Shown here piece after piece: positions 53,571 through 62,843 of a stretch of DNA of 64,000 nucleotides. The stretch comes from JAGWAJ01 sp026707615. GTDB lineage: Bacteria > Acidobacteriota > Vicinamibacteria > Vicinamibacterales > UBA8438. Position numbers and translations under genes: made by a program. Numbering within the stretch: position 1 is the first letter of the stretch; the number at the start of each line of letters is the position of its first letter. Below the pieces are notes generated by a model. That model searched no databases. It was not told the origin of the DNA and was given only the letters and a program-made list of their open reading frames with translations. The stretch is taken from assembly GCA_965207595.1 (NCBI GenBank), contig CBDBMW010000013.1, positions 1 to 64,000 of the forward strand. The letters are read 5' to 3'.

Positions 53571-54344
53571 ATGCCCCTCGACGAGTACCGGCGGAAGCGC
53601 GACTTCTCGAAGACCCCCGAGCCTTCCGGCGACGAGCGGACCCGGTCGCGGCGGAAGCGCTCGCCGCCGGCTTCGCTCGCGTTCTGCGTGCAGAAGCACC
53701 TCGCCAGCCACCTGCACTACGACCTGCGCCTCGAGCACGACGGCGTTCTCCTCTCCTGGGCGGTGCCGAAGGGTCCGTCGCTCAACTCGCACGATCGCCG
53801 CATGGCCGTGCGCACCGAGGACCACCCCCGCGACTACGGCGGTTTCGAAGGCGTGATCCCCGAGGGCTACGGCGCCGGGATCGTCATGCTGTGGGATCGC
53901 GGGACGTGGACCCCCGAGGTGGATGACGTCGACGCGGCGCTGGAGAAGGGGGACCTGAAGTTCGCGCTCGACGGCTACAAGCTGAAGGGCTCCTGGGCTC
54001 TGGTGCGCCTTCGCGACCGCTCCGACACCGCGCCGGCCCAGCGCGGACGCAACTGGCTGCTCATCAAGCACGCCGATTTCTGGTCGGGTCCGATCGACAT
54101 CACGGAGTTCGCGCCGCGCAGTGTCGTGAGCGACGGGGACTTCGACGACATCCTCGCCGCCGACATGCCGGACTTGTGGGTCACGGGCCGCCCCGCCACC
54201 GCGGCGGGGCGCGGCAGCGCCGCCCGGTTGACGCAGCAGGTCATCGAGAGCGCGGCCCGCAAGATCGTCGCGCGCAACGAAGGGGAGTCCGGACCCGGCG
54301 CCGCAACGCCGCCGCGCGGGTCACGGCCGCGCCGCAAGCGCTGA
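53571..54344 (+). CDS. Stand-alone LigD-type 3'-phosphoesterase
   Basis: This 257-aa protein has the LigD phosphoesterase domain: FCVQKHLASHLHYDLRLEHD (H43, H49, D51), LSWAVPKGPS, EDHPRDYGGFEGVIPEGYG (H85) and the strands after it. The C-terminal 60 residues are basic and disordered. The enzyme trims 3'-phosphate and 3'-ribonucleoside ends before end joining. Neither ligase nor polymerase domains nor Ku are attached or nearby, so it may work as a separate helper. Confidence 0.9.
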   Translation: MPLDEYRRKRDFSKTPEPSGDERTRSRRKRSPPASLAFCVQKHLASHLHYDLRLEHDGVLLSWAVPKGPSLNSHDRRMAVRTEDHPRDYGGFEGVIPEGYGAGIVMLWDRGTWTPEVDDVDAALEKGDLKFALDGYKLKGSWALVRLRDRSDTAPAQRGRNWLLIKHADFWSGPIDITEFAPRSVVSDGDFDDILAADMPDLWVTGRPATAAGRGSAARLTQQVIESAARKIVARNEGESGPGAATPPRGSRPRRKR

Positions 54345-54421
54345 GCGTCCGCCCGCGAGCGCGATGGGAGTTCGCGGGGGCGAACGGCGTTCGCACTTCG
54401 CCCGTCCACGGCGCAGCGTGC

Positions 54422-56539
54422 CTAGTGTGGCCGGACCGGCGCATCGCCGCCCGTCCAGAGGGCGATGCTCTGTCCCTCGAGGCCGGCCGTGACGATGCGC
54501 GTCACCTCGACCCGGGCGTCGTTGAAGCAGGCGCCGCCGCCGAGGTCGGTCAGCGTGTCGGGCACGAGCGCGTTCGCCGTCGAGCCGTTGAGCGTGCTCT
54601 TCTGCCACAGCCCCTTGGGCAGGCTGACGACGCCCGGCCGCACCCCCGGGTTCACCGTCACGGGGCAGTGGACCTCGCCGCCGGCGTTGAAGACCCTCGC
54701 GGTGTCACCCGTCGCCAGGCTGCGTCGGGCGGCATCCGCCGGGTGCATCTGCAGCGTCGCCGGTCGCGCGCGGAGCTCGCCGAGCGTCGACGTGACGGTC
54801 TTGTCGCTGGCGGGGGAGACGAGGGCCAGCGGATAGGCGTTCGTCGCGGGATCGGGCCGGAACCGGTAGAGGCCTTCCGGCGCCTCCTGCTCGAGCGCCT
54901 CGGGGAAGAGCTGGACCCTCCGGTCGGCCGTACGCGGAAAGACGTCGACGAACTGCACCGGCGCCGCGGCCCCCGGCGGCTCCGCGAGCCCGTGCGCGAG
55001 GAGCGGGTCGCGCACCCCGTCGGGCAACGCGCCGGCGACGTGCAGCAACGCCTCCGGATCCGACCGCAGCGTGGAGCTGAGGCCGATCCCCAACCGGCGC
55101 GCGAGCTCCGCGAACACCTCCGCGTTGGGACGTGCGTCGCCGACCGCCTCGATCACCGGCTGCACGAGCTGCAGCGCGCCGAGCCCGTAGCTGTGCGCGA
55201 CGTCGTAGTGCTCCAGGAAGGTCGTGGCGGGCAGCACGACGTCGGCCCAGCGGGCCGTGTCGGTCATCACCTGATCGAAGACGACGGTGAACAGATCCTC
55301 GCGCGCCAGCCCCCGCAGCACCCGGTTCTGGTCCGGCATCGTGGCGGCGGGGTTGCAGTTGTAGACGAAGAGGAGCCGGACGGGCGGCCCGTCCTCCCCC
55401 GTCAGCGCGCGTCCGAGGCGGTTCATGTTCACGACGCGGGTGTCCGGCTCGCGGGCGCGGATCCACGCCTTGGCGGAGAGGTCGACGGCGGCCGAGTTGC
55501 TCATCGAGTAGCCGCCGCCGCGGACGCCGAACTTGCCCGCCACCGCGGGCAGGGCGAGCACGGCCATGGCCGCGCTTCCGCCGTTGCGGTTGCGCTCGAG
55601 GCCCCAGCCGCAGCGGATGACGGCCGGCGACGTCTCCGCGTAGAGCTCCGCCACGCTCTGCAGCAGGTCGGCGTCCACGTCGGCCACCGCCGCCGCGCGC
55701 TCCATCGTCCATTCGGCCGCGCGCTCCCGGAGTCGCTCCGCGCCGCTCGCGTGCGCCCGCAGGAAGGCCTCGTCCGCGAGCCCTTCCTCGAAGAGGAAGC
55801 GGTGCATCGCGAGCGCGACCGCGACGTCCGTGCCCGGGCGGACGGCGAGATGGATGTCGGCCTGGCGCGCCAGCGGCGTGCGGCGGGGATCGACGACCAC
55901 GAGCGCCGCTCCCGCCTTGACGGCGGCCCGCACGTGGGGCACGAGGTGGATGCCGGTGGTCGACGGGTTCGCACCCCAGATGAGGATGAGCTTCGCGTGC
56001 TCGTAGTCGGCGTAGGTGACGCCGGGCATCCGACCGTAGAGCGCGGCGGCGGCCGTCGTGGTCGGCGCGGCGCAGACGGTGCGCGCGAGCCGCGCGGCGC
56101 CGACCCGCCGGAAGAGCTCGGCGTCGGCCGTGTCCTGCGTGACGAGCCCGTTCGACCCGCCGTAAGACACCGGCAGGATCGCCTCCCCGCCGTCGCGCGC
56201 CCGGACCTCCCGCATCCGGTTCGCCACGGCGTCGAGGGCTTCCTCCCAGCTCACGTCCCGGAAGCGACCCTCGCCGCGGGCCCCGACGCGCAACCCGGGC
56301 CGCTGGATCCGGTCGCTGCCGTAGACGCGGTCCCCGAAGCGGCGCACCTTGCTGCAGATGTAGCCGCCCGTCGCCGCCTGCCGGTGCGAGCCGTCGATGC
56401 GGGTGAGGCGCCCCTTCTCGACCGACACGGCCAGGCTGCAGGTGTCCGGGCAGTCGAGGGGGCACGCGGTCTCGACGGTCGACCGCCCCCATCGCAGCTC
56501 GTCTCGTTCGGGCACGGGCCGAGTGTACCATGCACCCAT
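54422..56539 (-). CDS. Molybdopterin-dependent oxidoreductase
   Basis: This 705-aa protein has an N-terminal 4Fe-4S site C26-x3-C30-x3-C34-x27-C62. A bis-MGD fold follows (ILIWGANPSTTGIH, VVVDPRRTPLARQADIHL, CGWGLERNRNGG, ADVVLPATTFLEHYD), and a C-terminal molydop-binding domain (LQMHPADAARRSLATGDTA). This is the DMSO-reductase superfamily. No signal peptide and no electron-transfer subunit is visible. A GTG at 56,515 is an alternative start; the ATG at 56,539 leaves only 15 bases to the divergent ABC gene. Confidence 0.9.
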   Translation of the reverse strand: MGAWYTRPVPERDELRWGRSTVETACPLDCPDTCSLAVSVEKGRLTRIDGSHRQAATGGYICSKVRRFGDRVYGSDRIQRPGLRVGARGEGRFRDVSWEEALDAVANRMREVRARDGGEAILPVSYGGSNGLVTQDTADAELFRRVGAARLARTVCAAPTTTAAAALYGRMPGVTYADYEHAKLILIWGANPSTTGIHLVPHVRAAVKAGAALVVVDPRRTPLARQADIHLAVRPGTDVAVALAMHRFLFEEGLADEAFLRAHASGAERLRERAAEWTMERAAAVADVDADLLQSVAELYAETSPAVIRCGWGLERNRNGGSAAMAVLALPAVAGKFGVRGGGYSMSNSAAVDLSAKAWIRAREPDTRVVNMNRLGRALTGEDGPPVRLLFVYNCNPAATMPDQNRVLRGLAREDLFTVVFDQVMTDTARWADVVLPATTFLEHYDVAHSYGLGALQLVQPVIEAVGDARPNAEVFAELARRLGIGLSSTLRSDPEALLHVAGALPDGVRDPLLAHGLAEPPGAAAPVQFVDVFPRTADRRVQLFPEALEQEAPEGLYRFRPDPATNAYPLALVSPASDKTVTSTLGELRARPATLQMHPADAARRSLATGDTARVFNAGGEVHCPVTVNPGVRPGVVSLPKGLWQKSTLNGSTANALVPDTLTDLGGGACFNDARVEVTRIVTAGLEGQSIALWTGGDAPVRPH

Positions 56540-56554
56540 CAGCGAGCTCCTGGG

Positions 56555-57478
56555 ATGGCGGTGCGCCTCGATCGGGTCACGAAACGCTTCGCCGCGACGG
56601 TCGCCGTCGACCGCGTGAGCCTCTCGATCCGTTCGGGCGAGCTGCTCGCGCTGACAGGCCCGCCCGGAGCGGGCAAGTCGACCCTGCTGCGCCTTCTGGC
56701 GGGTCTGGACGAACCGTCGGGCGGCACCATTCACGCCGGTGGCGTGGCGCTCGCGGCCGGCGCCGCGGAGCGGCCGATCGCGTTCGGTTCGCTGGCCCCC
56801 GGCCCGCCGGACGGCGAGGGTGGGCGCGGGGTGACGGCGTCGCGGCCCGCCGGGCCCGATGCGTGCATCCTGCTCGACGAGCCGCTGGCGGACCTCCGGG
56901 GACGCGAGCGCACCAGGGCACGCGACGGGTTGCGCGCCCTGCCCGTCGCCCTCGGCACCGCGGTCGTGTGCGCCATGCACGCCGACGACGAGGCAGACGC
57001 CCGCGCGGTGGCGGATCGGATTGCCGTCCTTCACGAAGGCCGGCTGCGGCAGTGCGGCACCCCCGTCGAGGTGGTCGACGCGCCGGCGGACGAGGTCGTC
57101 GCCCGTTTCTTCGGCCGACCCCGCATCAACCTCGTGCCCGGGATTCTCGAGAAGGACGGGCAGGCTCTCCTGCTGGGCAACCAGACGGTGCCCCTGGCCG
57201 GCCGCATCGAGGAGGTCTTCTGCCGCGACATCACGCTCGGCATCCGTCCCCATCACGTCCGGTTGACGCGCGACGGCGCCGGGCTGCGGGGCCGGGTGCG
57301 CTCGATCGAACCGTGCGAGGGTGAGACGCTCGTCGGTGTCGACGTCGAAGGCGTCTCGATCCACGCCCTCGACTCCGGGGAGGAACGCTGGCGCAAGGGG
57401 GACCCGGTGCGGGTCCGGGCCGATCCGCGGCGCTACGTCGTCTTCGACGACCGCGGCGTGCGCCTGGAGCAGCGGTAG
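56555..57478 (+). CDS. ABC-type ATPase lacking the helical domain and signature motif
   Basis: This 307-aa protein starts at ATG 56,555. It has Walker A GPPGAGKS (35-42) and Walker B CILLDEP (D108, E109), then the switch-like AMHADDEADARAVADRI and a TOBE-like C-terminal domain (ITLGIRPHHVRL). Only 67 residues separate the Walker lysine and aspartate; the ABC gene at 16,495 has 116. The Q-loop and LSGGQ are absent. Either it is a decayed ATPase or one with a new task. It is divergent from the molybdoenzyme. Confidence 0.75.
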   Translation: MAVRLDRVTKRFAATVAVDRVSLSIRSGELLALTGPPGAGKSTLLRLLAGLDEPSGGTIHAGGVALAAGAAERPIAFGSLAPGPPDGEGGRGVTASRPAGPDACILLDEPLADLRGRERTRARDGLRALPVALGTAVVCAMHADDEADARAVADRIAVLHEGRLRQCGTPVEVVDAPADEVVARFFGRPRINLVPGILEKDGQALLLGNQTVPLAGRIEEVFCRDITLGIRPHHVRLTRDGAGLRGRVRSIEPCEGETLVGVDVEGVSIHALDSGEERWRKGDPVRVRADPRRYVVFDDRGVRLEQR

Positions 57479-57501
57479 CGGGCCCTGCTGCAACACCTGT
57501 G

Positions 57502-58650
57502 ATGCAGGCATCTCGCGCCCTCCCCGACTCCCGGCGCTCCCGTGAGGGCGGGCCGGCGGCCGTGACTCGACGGGCACGGCGCGTGCTGCCGCCCGGCGCG
57601 CTCGTGCTCGTCGCCCTGGCCGTCGTGGCCGCGGTGGTGCCGACGCCGGCGGCGTGGATCGAGCGAATCTACTCGCGTCAGGTCTATCTCGCCCTCCAGA
57701 ACGCCCTCACCCGGCTCAGCGGCGTCGTGGGCTTCGCCTGGCTCGACGTGCTGATCCTCGCGGTCGCGGCTGGGATTGCGGTGTGGTGGTGGCGCGCGCT
57801 GCGGCGGGCGCGGGGCGAACGGCGCGCGCTGTGGCGTGCCGCGGGACGCCAGCTCGCGCTGACGACCGCCCTCGCGGCCGGCCTGTACCTCGTCTTCGTC
57901 CTGGCGTGGGGCCTGAACTACCGGCGCGTGCCGTTGAAGGACAAGCTCGACTACGAACAGGCCCGGGTGGCTCCGGCGGCCGTGGCCACGGTCGCGGCGG
58001 AGGCCATCGAGCGGGTGAACCGGTTGTACGAGCCGGCCGCCTCACGGCCGTGGCCCGAGCTGGAGGCGCTCCCGGCGCGTCTGGCTCCCGCCTTCGAGCG
58101 CATCCAGCGGCGCCTCGGAGCCGAACGCACGGCTGTCGCGGGACGCCCGAAGGCGACATTGCTTTCCATCTGGTTCCGCCGCGCGGGCATCGACGGCATG
58201 ATGAACCCCTTCTCGCTCGAGGTGCTCGTCAACGACGGGTTGCTGCCGCACGAGCGCCCGTTCGTTCTCGCGCACGAGTGGGCCCACCTGGCCGGCTACG
58301 CCAACGAGTCGGAGGCCAGCTTCGTCGGGTGGCTGACCTGCCTCGCGGGCGACGACCAGAGCCGCTACAGCGGCTGGATGTTCCTGCTGCGGCACCTGCT
58401 GGTCCACCTGTCCCCGGAGGCCCGCGTCGAGCACTGGCAGGCGCTCGAAGCCGGGCCCCTCGAGGACTACCGGGCCGTCAGCGCCCGGATCGGGCAGGCG
58501 AATCCGGCCGTCAGCCGCGGCGCGCGCCGTGTCTACGACCAGTTCCTGCGGGCGAACCGCGTCGAGGCCGGCATCGCCAGCTACGGCCTGGTGGTCGACC
58601 TCGTGCTCGGCACGGACGGAACGTCCCTCTGGCGCGGCCTGGAGCGGTGA
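57502..58650 (+). CDS. DUF3810 membrane-bound metalloprotease-like protein
   Basis: This protein has about 382 residues. Two or three membrane helices (ALVLVALAVVAAVV, WLDVLILAVAAGIAVWWW, LTTALAAGLYLVFVLAW) precede a domain with the zinc-type motif HEWAH in VLAHEWAHLAGYANESEASF. That is the DUF3810 pattern. A GTG at 57,562 is an alternative start that would begin closer to the first helix. It follows the ABC-type gene by 23 bases. Confidence 0.85.
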   Translation: MQASRALPDSRRSREGGPAAVTRRARRVLPPGALVLVALAVVAAVVPTPAAWIERIYSRQVYLALQNALTRLSGVVGFAWLDVLILAVAAGIAVWWWRALRRARGERRALWRAAGRQLALTTALAAGLYLVFVLAWGLNYRRVPLKDKLDYEQARVAPAAVATVAAEAIERVNRLYEPAASRPWPELEALPARLAPAFERIQRRLGAERTAVAGRPKATLLSIWFRRAGIDGMMNPFSLEVLVNDGLLPHERPFVLAHEWAHLAGYANESEASFVGWLTCLAGDDQSRYSGWMFLLRHLLVHLSPEARVEHWQALEAGPLEDYRAVSARIGQANPAVSRGARRVYDQFLRANRVEAGIASYGLVVDLVLGTDGTSLWRGLER

Positions 58651-58772
58651 CCGGCCACTGACGGCCAGGAGCGCGACGAACGCTTCCGGATCGTCCGCTG
58701 GTGCGGTCTGGCCTGGTGACCGGCCACCGTGAGCCCGGTGGTATGATGGGCGACCGGCTCCCGGAGACGACG

Positions 58773-58958
58773 ATGTTCAAGCTGATCACCACGGTGCGGG
58801 GCGGTGCCGTGAACGCGCCGGCCGCCTACGTGCAGTACGCGTCGGCCGACGAGGCGCGCGAGGCTGCGAAGGCCCTCATGCACGAGCACCAGCGCGTCGT
58901 GCGGGTGATGATCGTCGAGGAGCCCTCCCGCTTCGTCGAGTGGATGGACCGCGGCTGA
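58773..58958 (+). CDS. Small conserved-looking protein, 61 aa
   Basis: Starts MFKLITTVRGGAVNAPAAYV and contains ASADEAREAAKALMHEHQRV and VMIVEEPSRFVEWMDRG. It looks like a compact alpha/beta domain. It is the only reasonable gene between the DUF3810 gene and the ADOP permease. Function unknown. Confidence 0.55.
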   Translation: MFKLITTVRGGAVNAPAAYVQYASADEAREAAKALMHEHQRVVRVMIVEEPSRFVEWMDRG

Positions 58959-59055
58959 ACGGTCGCTGACGCGCAGGCCCTGTCCTCACACTACGGCGCC
59001 TCACGCGCTACGGCGAATATCGCCGGCGTGGTGTGCTCACGTTCGGTGCAGGGAC

Positions 59056-61710
59056 CTACTCCACCCGCAGCGCCGCGAGCGGATCCGTAGCCGCCGCGCG
59101 GCGGGCCGGGATCCAGGCCGCCGCGGCGGCTGCCGCGAGCAGCACCGACGACACCGCGGCCAGCGTCGAGACGTCGAACGGCGCCACGTCGACCAGCAGA
59201 CTGGTGAGCGACTGCGAGACCGGTATCGATCCCAGCAGGCCGACGGCGACCCCCGCGCCGGCGAGGCCGACCGCGCCCCGCACCACCATCCAGCGGACGT
59301 CGCCCGGCGCCGCCCCCAGCGCCATGCGAAGTCCCATCTCGTGCGTCCGTTGCGCCGTGGCGACGGCGATCACGCCGTAGATGCCGAGCGTGGCGAGAGC
59401 CAGCGCGACAAGGCCGAACAGCGTGACGAGGGTGGTGGTGAACCGCCGCGCGGCCAGGGTGTCGGCAAGGAGCTGGTCGATCGTGGCGATGCTGTAGAAG
59501 GCCTGCAGCGGATCGGCGGTCCAGACTACGTCCTGAATCGCGGGCACGGCGGCCGCGGGGTCTCCCGCCGTCCGCACCACGTAGGTCATCGAGCCGTCGG
59601 CGAGCTGCGCGTGCGCCAGGAAGACCTCCGGGCGCGGGGGGCTGTCGAAGCCGCGCGGCCGGACGGCCCCGACGACGCCGACGACGCCCGCCGTGAGCGT
59701 CTCGCCGTAGAGCTGCACCGTCACGCGCGCGTCGAGCGGATCCGCGTCCGGCCAGTGCCGCCGGGCCAGGGTCTCGTTGATTATCGCCACCCGCGGCCGC
59801 TCGGCGGCGTCGCGGTCTTCGAACCGGCGCCCGGCCCGTAGCGGGATGCGCAGCGCCTCGAAGTAGCCGGGCGTCGCGAGCGTCACGGTGGTCTGCGCCT
59901 CTTCGCCGGGTGGGGGCGGCGGCCGATCGGGGAGCGTCAGCACGCTCTCGCGGGTGACGTCGGCCAGGGCGATCGGCAGCGACGACACCGCGCCGGCGTC
60001 GGTCACCCCCGGCAGCGCGCGGATGCCCTGGAGGGTCCGGCGGAAGAAGTCGGCCGTCGCCGGGCGCCCGGCCTCGGGATAGTGGAACACCTGCAGCGCC
60101 ACCGTGTTCGCGGGTGCGAAGCCGAGGTCGACGCTCACGAGGCGCGCGAAGCTCTGCGCCAGGAGGCCCGCGCCGACCAGCAGCACCAGCGCCAGCGCCA
60201 CCTCTGCCGTTACCAGGACGCGGTGCAGCCCCGTCCCGCCGGCGCCGCCCCGCTGCTCCCGGAGCAGGCCGCTCGCACTCCGCCGGAGGACGTGCAGGGC
60301 GGGGGCGCTCCCGAACGCCACGGTGGTCACGGCGACGAGGCAGGCGGCGAAGGCCAGCAACCGCCCGTTCACACCGATCTGCGGCAGGCGCGGCACGTCG
60401 GCCGGCATCAGCGCCACGGTGAGGTCGAGGGTCCAGGCGGCCAGTAGCAGGCCGCCGGCGCCGCCGAGCGCCGCAAGCATCGCGCTCTCCGTCAGCAGTT
60501 GGCGCAGCAGGCGGCCCCGTCCCCCGCCGACGGCCGCACGGACCGCGAACTCCGACGTGCGCCGCGTGCTCTGCGCCAGCATCAGGTTCGCCACGTTGAG
60601 GCAGGCGATCAGCAGAACGAGCACCACGAAGCCCTGGAGCAGCAGCAGCGTAGGGCGCACGTCCTCCACCTGTCGCAACCGGAGCGGGATGACGCGCGCT
60701 CCGACACCTTCGTTGGTACGTGGATGATCGGCGGCGATCCGGGCCGCCACGGTGTCCATCTCGGCCTGCGCGGATGCGAGCGAGGCCTCCGTGCGGAGCC
60801 GGGCTACCACCTGCCACCAGCCGTCGCCGCGGCGGAACGTCTCCCACTCCGCGATGGCCTTGGGCGCGTACAGGTCGCGGGCCTGGGCATCCTGCCCCCG
60901 CTCCAGGGCGAGTTCGAATTCCGGGGCAAGCACCCCGACGACCGTGTGCGGCGCGCCGTCGAGCACGATCGTCTCCCCGACGACCGCCGGGTCCCCGCCG
61001 TACCGACGCTGCCAGAGGCCGTCGGTCAGCACGACGACGCCGCTCCCCGGACGGTACTCGTCGGGCCGGAACGTCCGCCCGAGGGCCGCGCCGGCGCCGA
61101 GCAGGCGGAAGAACCCCTCTGTGACCAGCGAGGCGTAAAGCACCTCCGGCTGGCCGGCGCCGGTGGCGTCGTAAGAGTAGGGCTGGACGGCCGCCACGTG
61201 CTCGAAGGAGGTCGACTGGTCACGCCAGTCGAGGAAGTTGGCCGGCGCCACCTCGGCCGCACGACCGCCGTCGCCGGGATCGGTCTGCCAGAGGGTCACG
61301 AGGCGGGCGGGCTCCGGGAACGGCGGCGGCTGGAGGAGCACGGCGTCGACGACCGAGAACACGGTGGTCGTCGCGCCGATCCCGACCGTCAACGTGATCA
61401 CCGTGGCCGCGGTGAAGCCGGGGTTCCGGACGAGCAGCCGCAGCCCGTGGCGGACGTCCTGCAGCACCTGCTCCGCAAGCGCCCCGAAGCGCACGGCCCG
61501 CACGCGGTCCTGTGCCGAGGCCAGCCCGCCGAGAGAGGCGAGGGCCTGACGCCGGGCTTCGGCGGGCGGAATCCCGCGGGCACGGAGCGCGGCCGTCTCG
61601 CGGGCCACGTGGTCGCGCAGCTCGTCGTCCAGCTCGCGGTCCGCCCGCCCCCGGTCGAACAGCGCCCGCCAGCGCGCGCGCCACGCGTAGAGCCAGCGCT
61701 CGAGCGGCAT
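59056..61710 (-). CDS. ADOP-type FtsX/MacB-like ABC permease
   Basis: This 884-aa protein has the Acidobacterial-type N-terminal segment (RADRELDDELRDHVARETAA, EARRQALASLGG) and two MacB-like periplasmic plus FtsX units (LTVGIGATTTVFSVVDAVL; VLLIACLNVANLMLAQSTRR; THEMGLRMALGAAPGDVRW). Eight membrane helices are expected. These permeases work with an ATPase encoded elsewhere. The gene lies 3 bases downstream of a PadR regulator, the usual arrangement in Acidobacteriota. Confidence 0.93.
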   Translation of the reverse strand: MPLERWLYAWRARWRALFDRGRADRELDDELRDHVARETAALRARGIPPAEARRQALASLGGLASAQDRVRAVRFGALAEQVLQDVRHGLRLLVRNPGFTAATVITLTVGIGATTTVFSVVDAVLLQPPPFPEPARLVTLWQTDPGDGGRAAEVAPANFLDWRDQSTSFEHVAAVQPYSYDATGAGQPEVLYASLVTEGFFRLLGAGAALGRTFRPDEYRPGSGVVVLTDGLWQRRYGGDPAVVGETIVLDGAPHTVVGVLAPEFELALERGQDAQARDLYAPKAIAEWETFRRGDGWWQVVARLRTEASLASAQAEMDTVAARIAADHPRTNEGVGARVIPLRLRQVEDVRPTLLLLQGFVVLVLLIACLNVANLMLAQSTRRTSEFAVRAAVGGGRGRLLRQLLTESAMLAALGGAGGLLLAAWTLDLTVALMPADVPRLPQIGVNGRLLAFAACLVAVTTVAFGSAPALHVLRRSASGLLREQRGGAGGTGLHRVLVTAEVALALVLLVGAGLLAQSFARLVSVDLGFAPANTVALQVFHYPEAGRPATADFFRRTLQGIRALPGVTDAGAVSSLPIALADVTRESVLTLPDRPPPPPGEEAQTTVTLATPGYFEALRIPLRAGRRFEDRDAAERPRVAIINETLARRHWPDADPLDARVTVQLYGETLTAGVVGVVGAVRPRGFDSPPRPEVFLAHAQLADGSMTYVVRTAGDPAAAVPAIQDVVWTADPLQAFYSIATIDQLLADTLAARRFTTTLVTLFGLVALALATLGIYGVIAVATAQRTHEMGLRMALGAAPGDVRWMVVRGAVGLAGAGVAVGLLGSIPVSQSLTSLLVDVAPFDVSTLAAVSSVLLAAAAAAAWIPARRAAATDPLAALRVE

Positions 61711-61713
61711 GGT

Positions 61714-62049
61714 TCAGGCCTCCGTCAACCGCACCACGTGCGTGATCGCGCCGGACAGCCGCTCCCAGCTCGCCCGCTCCTCCTCCAGGCGTCGGCGTCC
61801 GGGCGGCGTCAGGGCGTAGACCTTGGCGCGGCGTTTGTTCTCCGTCACCCGCCACTCGGCGGCGATCCAGCCCTGCTGCTCCAGCTTGTGCAGGGCGGGG
61901 TAGAGCGAGCCGTCGCTGACCTGCAGCGCGTCGTTCGACGCCTGCCGGATGCGCTGGCCGATGGCCCACCCGCTGCGCGGCTCGAGGTCGAGGATCTTCA
62001 GGATCAGCAGATCCAGCGTTCCCTGCACGAGATTGGAAGGTCGGGTCAC
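61714..62049 (-). CDS. PadR-family transcriptional regulator
   Basis: This 111-aa protein is a complete PadR winged helix (GTLDLLILKILDLEPRSGWA, VSDGSLYPALHKLEQQGWI, KRRAKVYALTPPGRRRLEEE). It should repress its own operon, which includes the ADOP permease 3 bases downstream. Confidence 0.93.
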   Translation of the reverse strand: MTRPSNLVQGTLDLLILKILDLEPRSGWAIGQRIRQASNDALQVSDGSLYPALHKLEQQGWIAAEWRVTENKRRAKVYALTPPGRRRLEEERASWERLSGAITHVVRLTEA

Positions 62050-62140
62050 GGCGCTCCCCTCGGTTACCGTGACAACGTAGCACGCTTCATCTCGGTAATC
62101 AAGGGGAGAGCGTCGCCAAGCGGTCGTTCGTCGGGCGTGT

Positions 62141-62395
62141 CTACCGCTCGAACCCGTGCCGGCGGCCGACCGCCTCGACCGCCTCCATCAGCTTCTCGCG
62201 GCCGCTGTCCACCCGCACATCGATATCGACCGTCGTTCGGCGCCGGTCGAACGCGACGCTCATCGCGGCGCCGCCGAACACGTACACATGCGCCCGGGCG
62301 CCCCGCCTTGCCAGCTCCGAGGACAGCTCCTCGAACAGCTCGATGAGCTGCTCACGGCCAAGGGGTCCAGTCAAAACGCTCTCCCCCTCGTGCAT
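62141..62395 (-). CDS. Nucleotidyltransferase-like (DUF6036-type) protein, apparently shortened
   Basis: This 84-aa protein shows the FGGAAMSVAF and TTVDIDVRV pattern of minimal nucleotidyltransferases in DUF6036 proteins. Those are usually about twice as long; here a stop follows shortly after the DID motif. It overlaps the upstream partner gene by 44 bases, so the true start may be an internal TTG at residue 8. This is possibly the residue of a toxin-antitoxin-like pair. Confidence 0.6.
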   Translation of the reverse strand: MHEGESVLTGPLGREQLIELFEELSSELARRGARAHVYVFGGAAMSVAFDRRRTTVDIDVRVDSGREKLMEAVEAVGRRHGFER

Positions 62396-62843
62396 CCAGA
62401 TCCCGCGGGTCCGGTATCGCCCCGTGCCGCAGGAACGCCGCCGGCGCGAAGATCACCGAATACAGCCGTGTCCACGGCGTGTCCGCCACCACCCAGGTGG
62501 TGTCGAGAAACCGCTCCCGCTCGTCTACCCACGCCGGCCGCTCGTGCCCGTGCAGCCACGCGATGTGCTCGACCATCGCGGCCAGCAGCGCATCCCATTT
62601 CGTGCCGGTCAGCGGCACCCGCTCGGCGAGCGCAGCTCGTTGTTCGGCCGCACTGCGGCCATGAAAGCTCCGCGGGAGCTGACACACAATCCAACGGTAG
62701 GTGTCCTCCGCCGGCCAGCCTTCCTCGACGCCCCGCGTGAAGCCGCCCAACGTGAACATCATCCGCAACGCCTTCGGCGCATGAACGTCGCCGCCCGCAG
62801 GCGGCGAGGCCTCCCGGTGCGGCAGTGCAGCCATACGACGCAT
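62352..62843 (-). CDS. Partner protein of the nucleotidyltransferase, unknown function
   Basis: This 163-aa protein starts at the ATG at 62,843. It contains W...ALLAAMVEHIAWLHGHERPA, then PAWVDERERFL and the ending AAFLRHGAIPDPRDLDARGG. I recall this pattern from small proteins coded just ahead of DUF6036 nucleotidyltransferases. A role as the antitoxin-like or toxin-like half of a pair is inferred. The ATG choice is uncertain, since the frame stays open to 62,984. Confidence 0.55.
   Translation of the reverse strand: MRRMAALPHREASPPAGGDVHAPKALRMMFTLGGFTRGVEEGWPAEDTYRWIVCQLPRSFHGRSAAEQRAALAERVPLTGTKWDALLAAMVEHIAWLHGHERPAWVDERERFLDTTWVVADTPWTRLYSVIFAPAAFLRHGAIPDPRDLDARGGERFDWTPWP

Noticed and set aside
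54176..56554. Very long plus-strand frames opposite the molybdopterin oxidoreductase
   Set aside because: They have Arg/Gly/Ala-rich mirror composition without family motifs, whereas the minus-strand frame has every expected motif. High GC removes stops in all frames.
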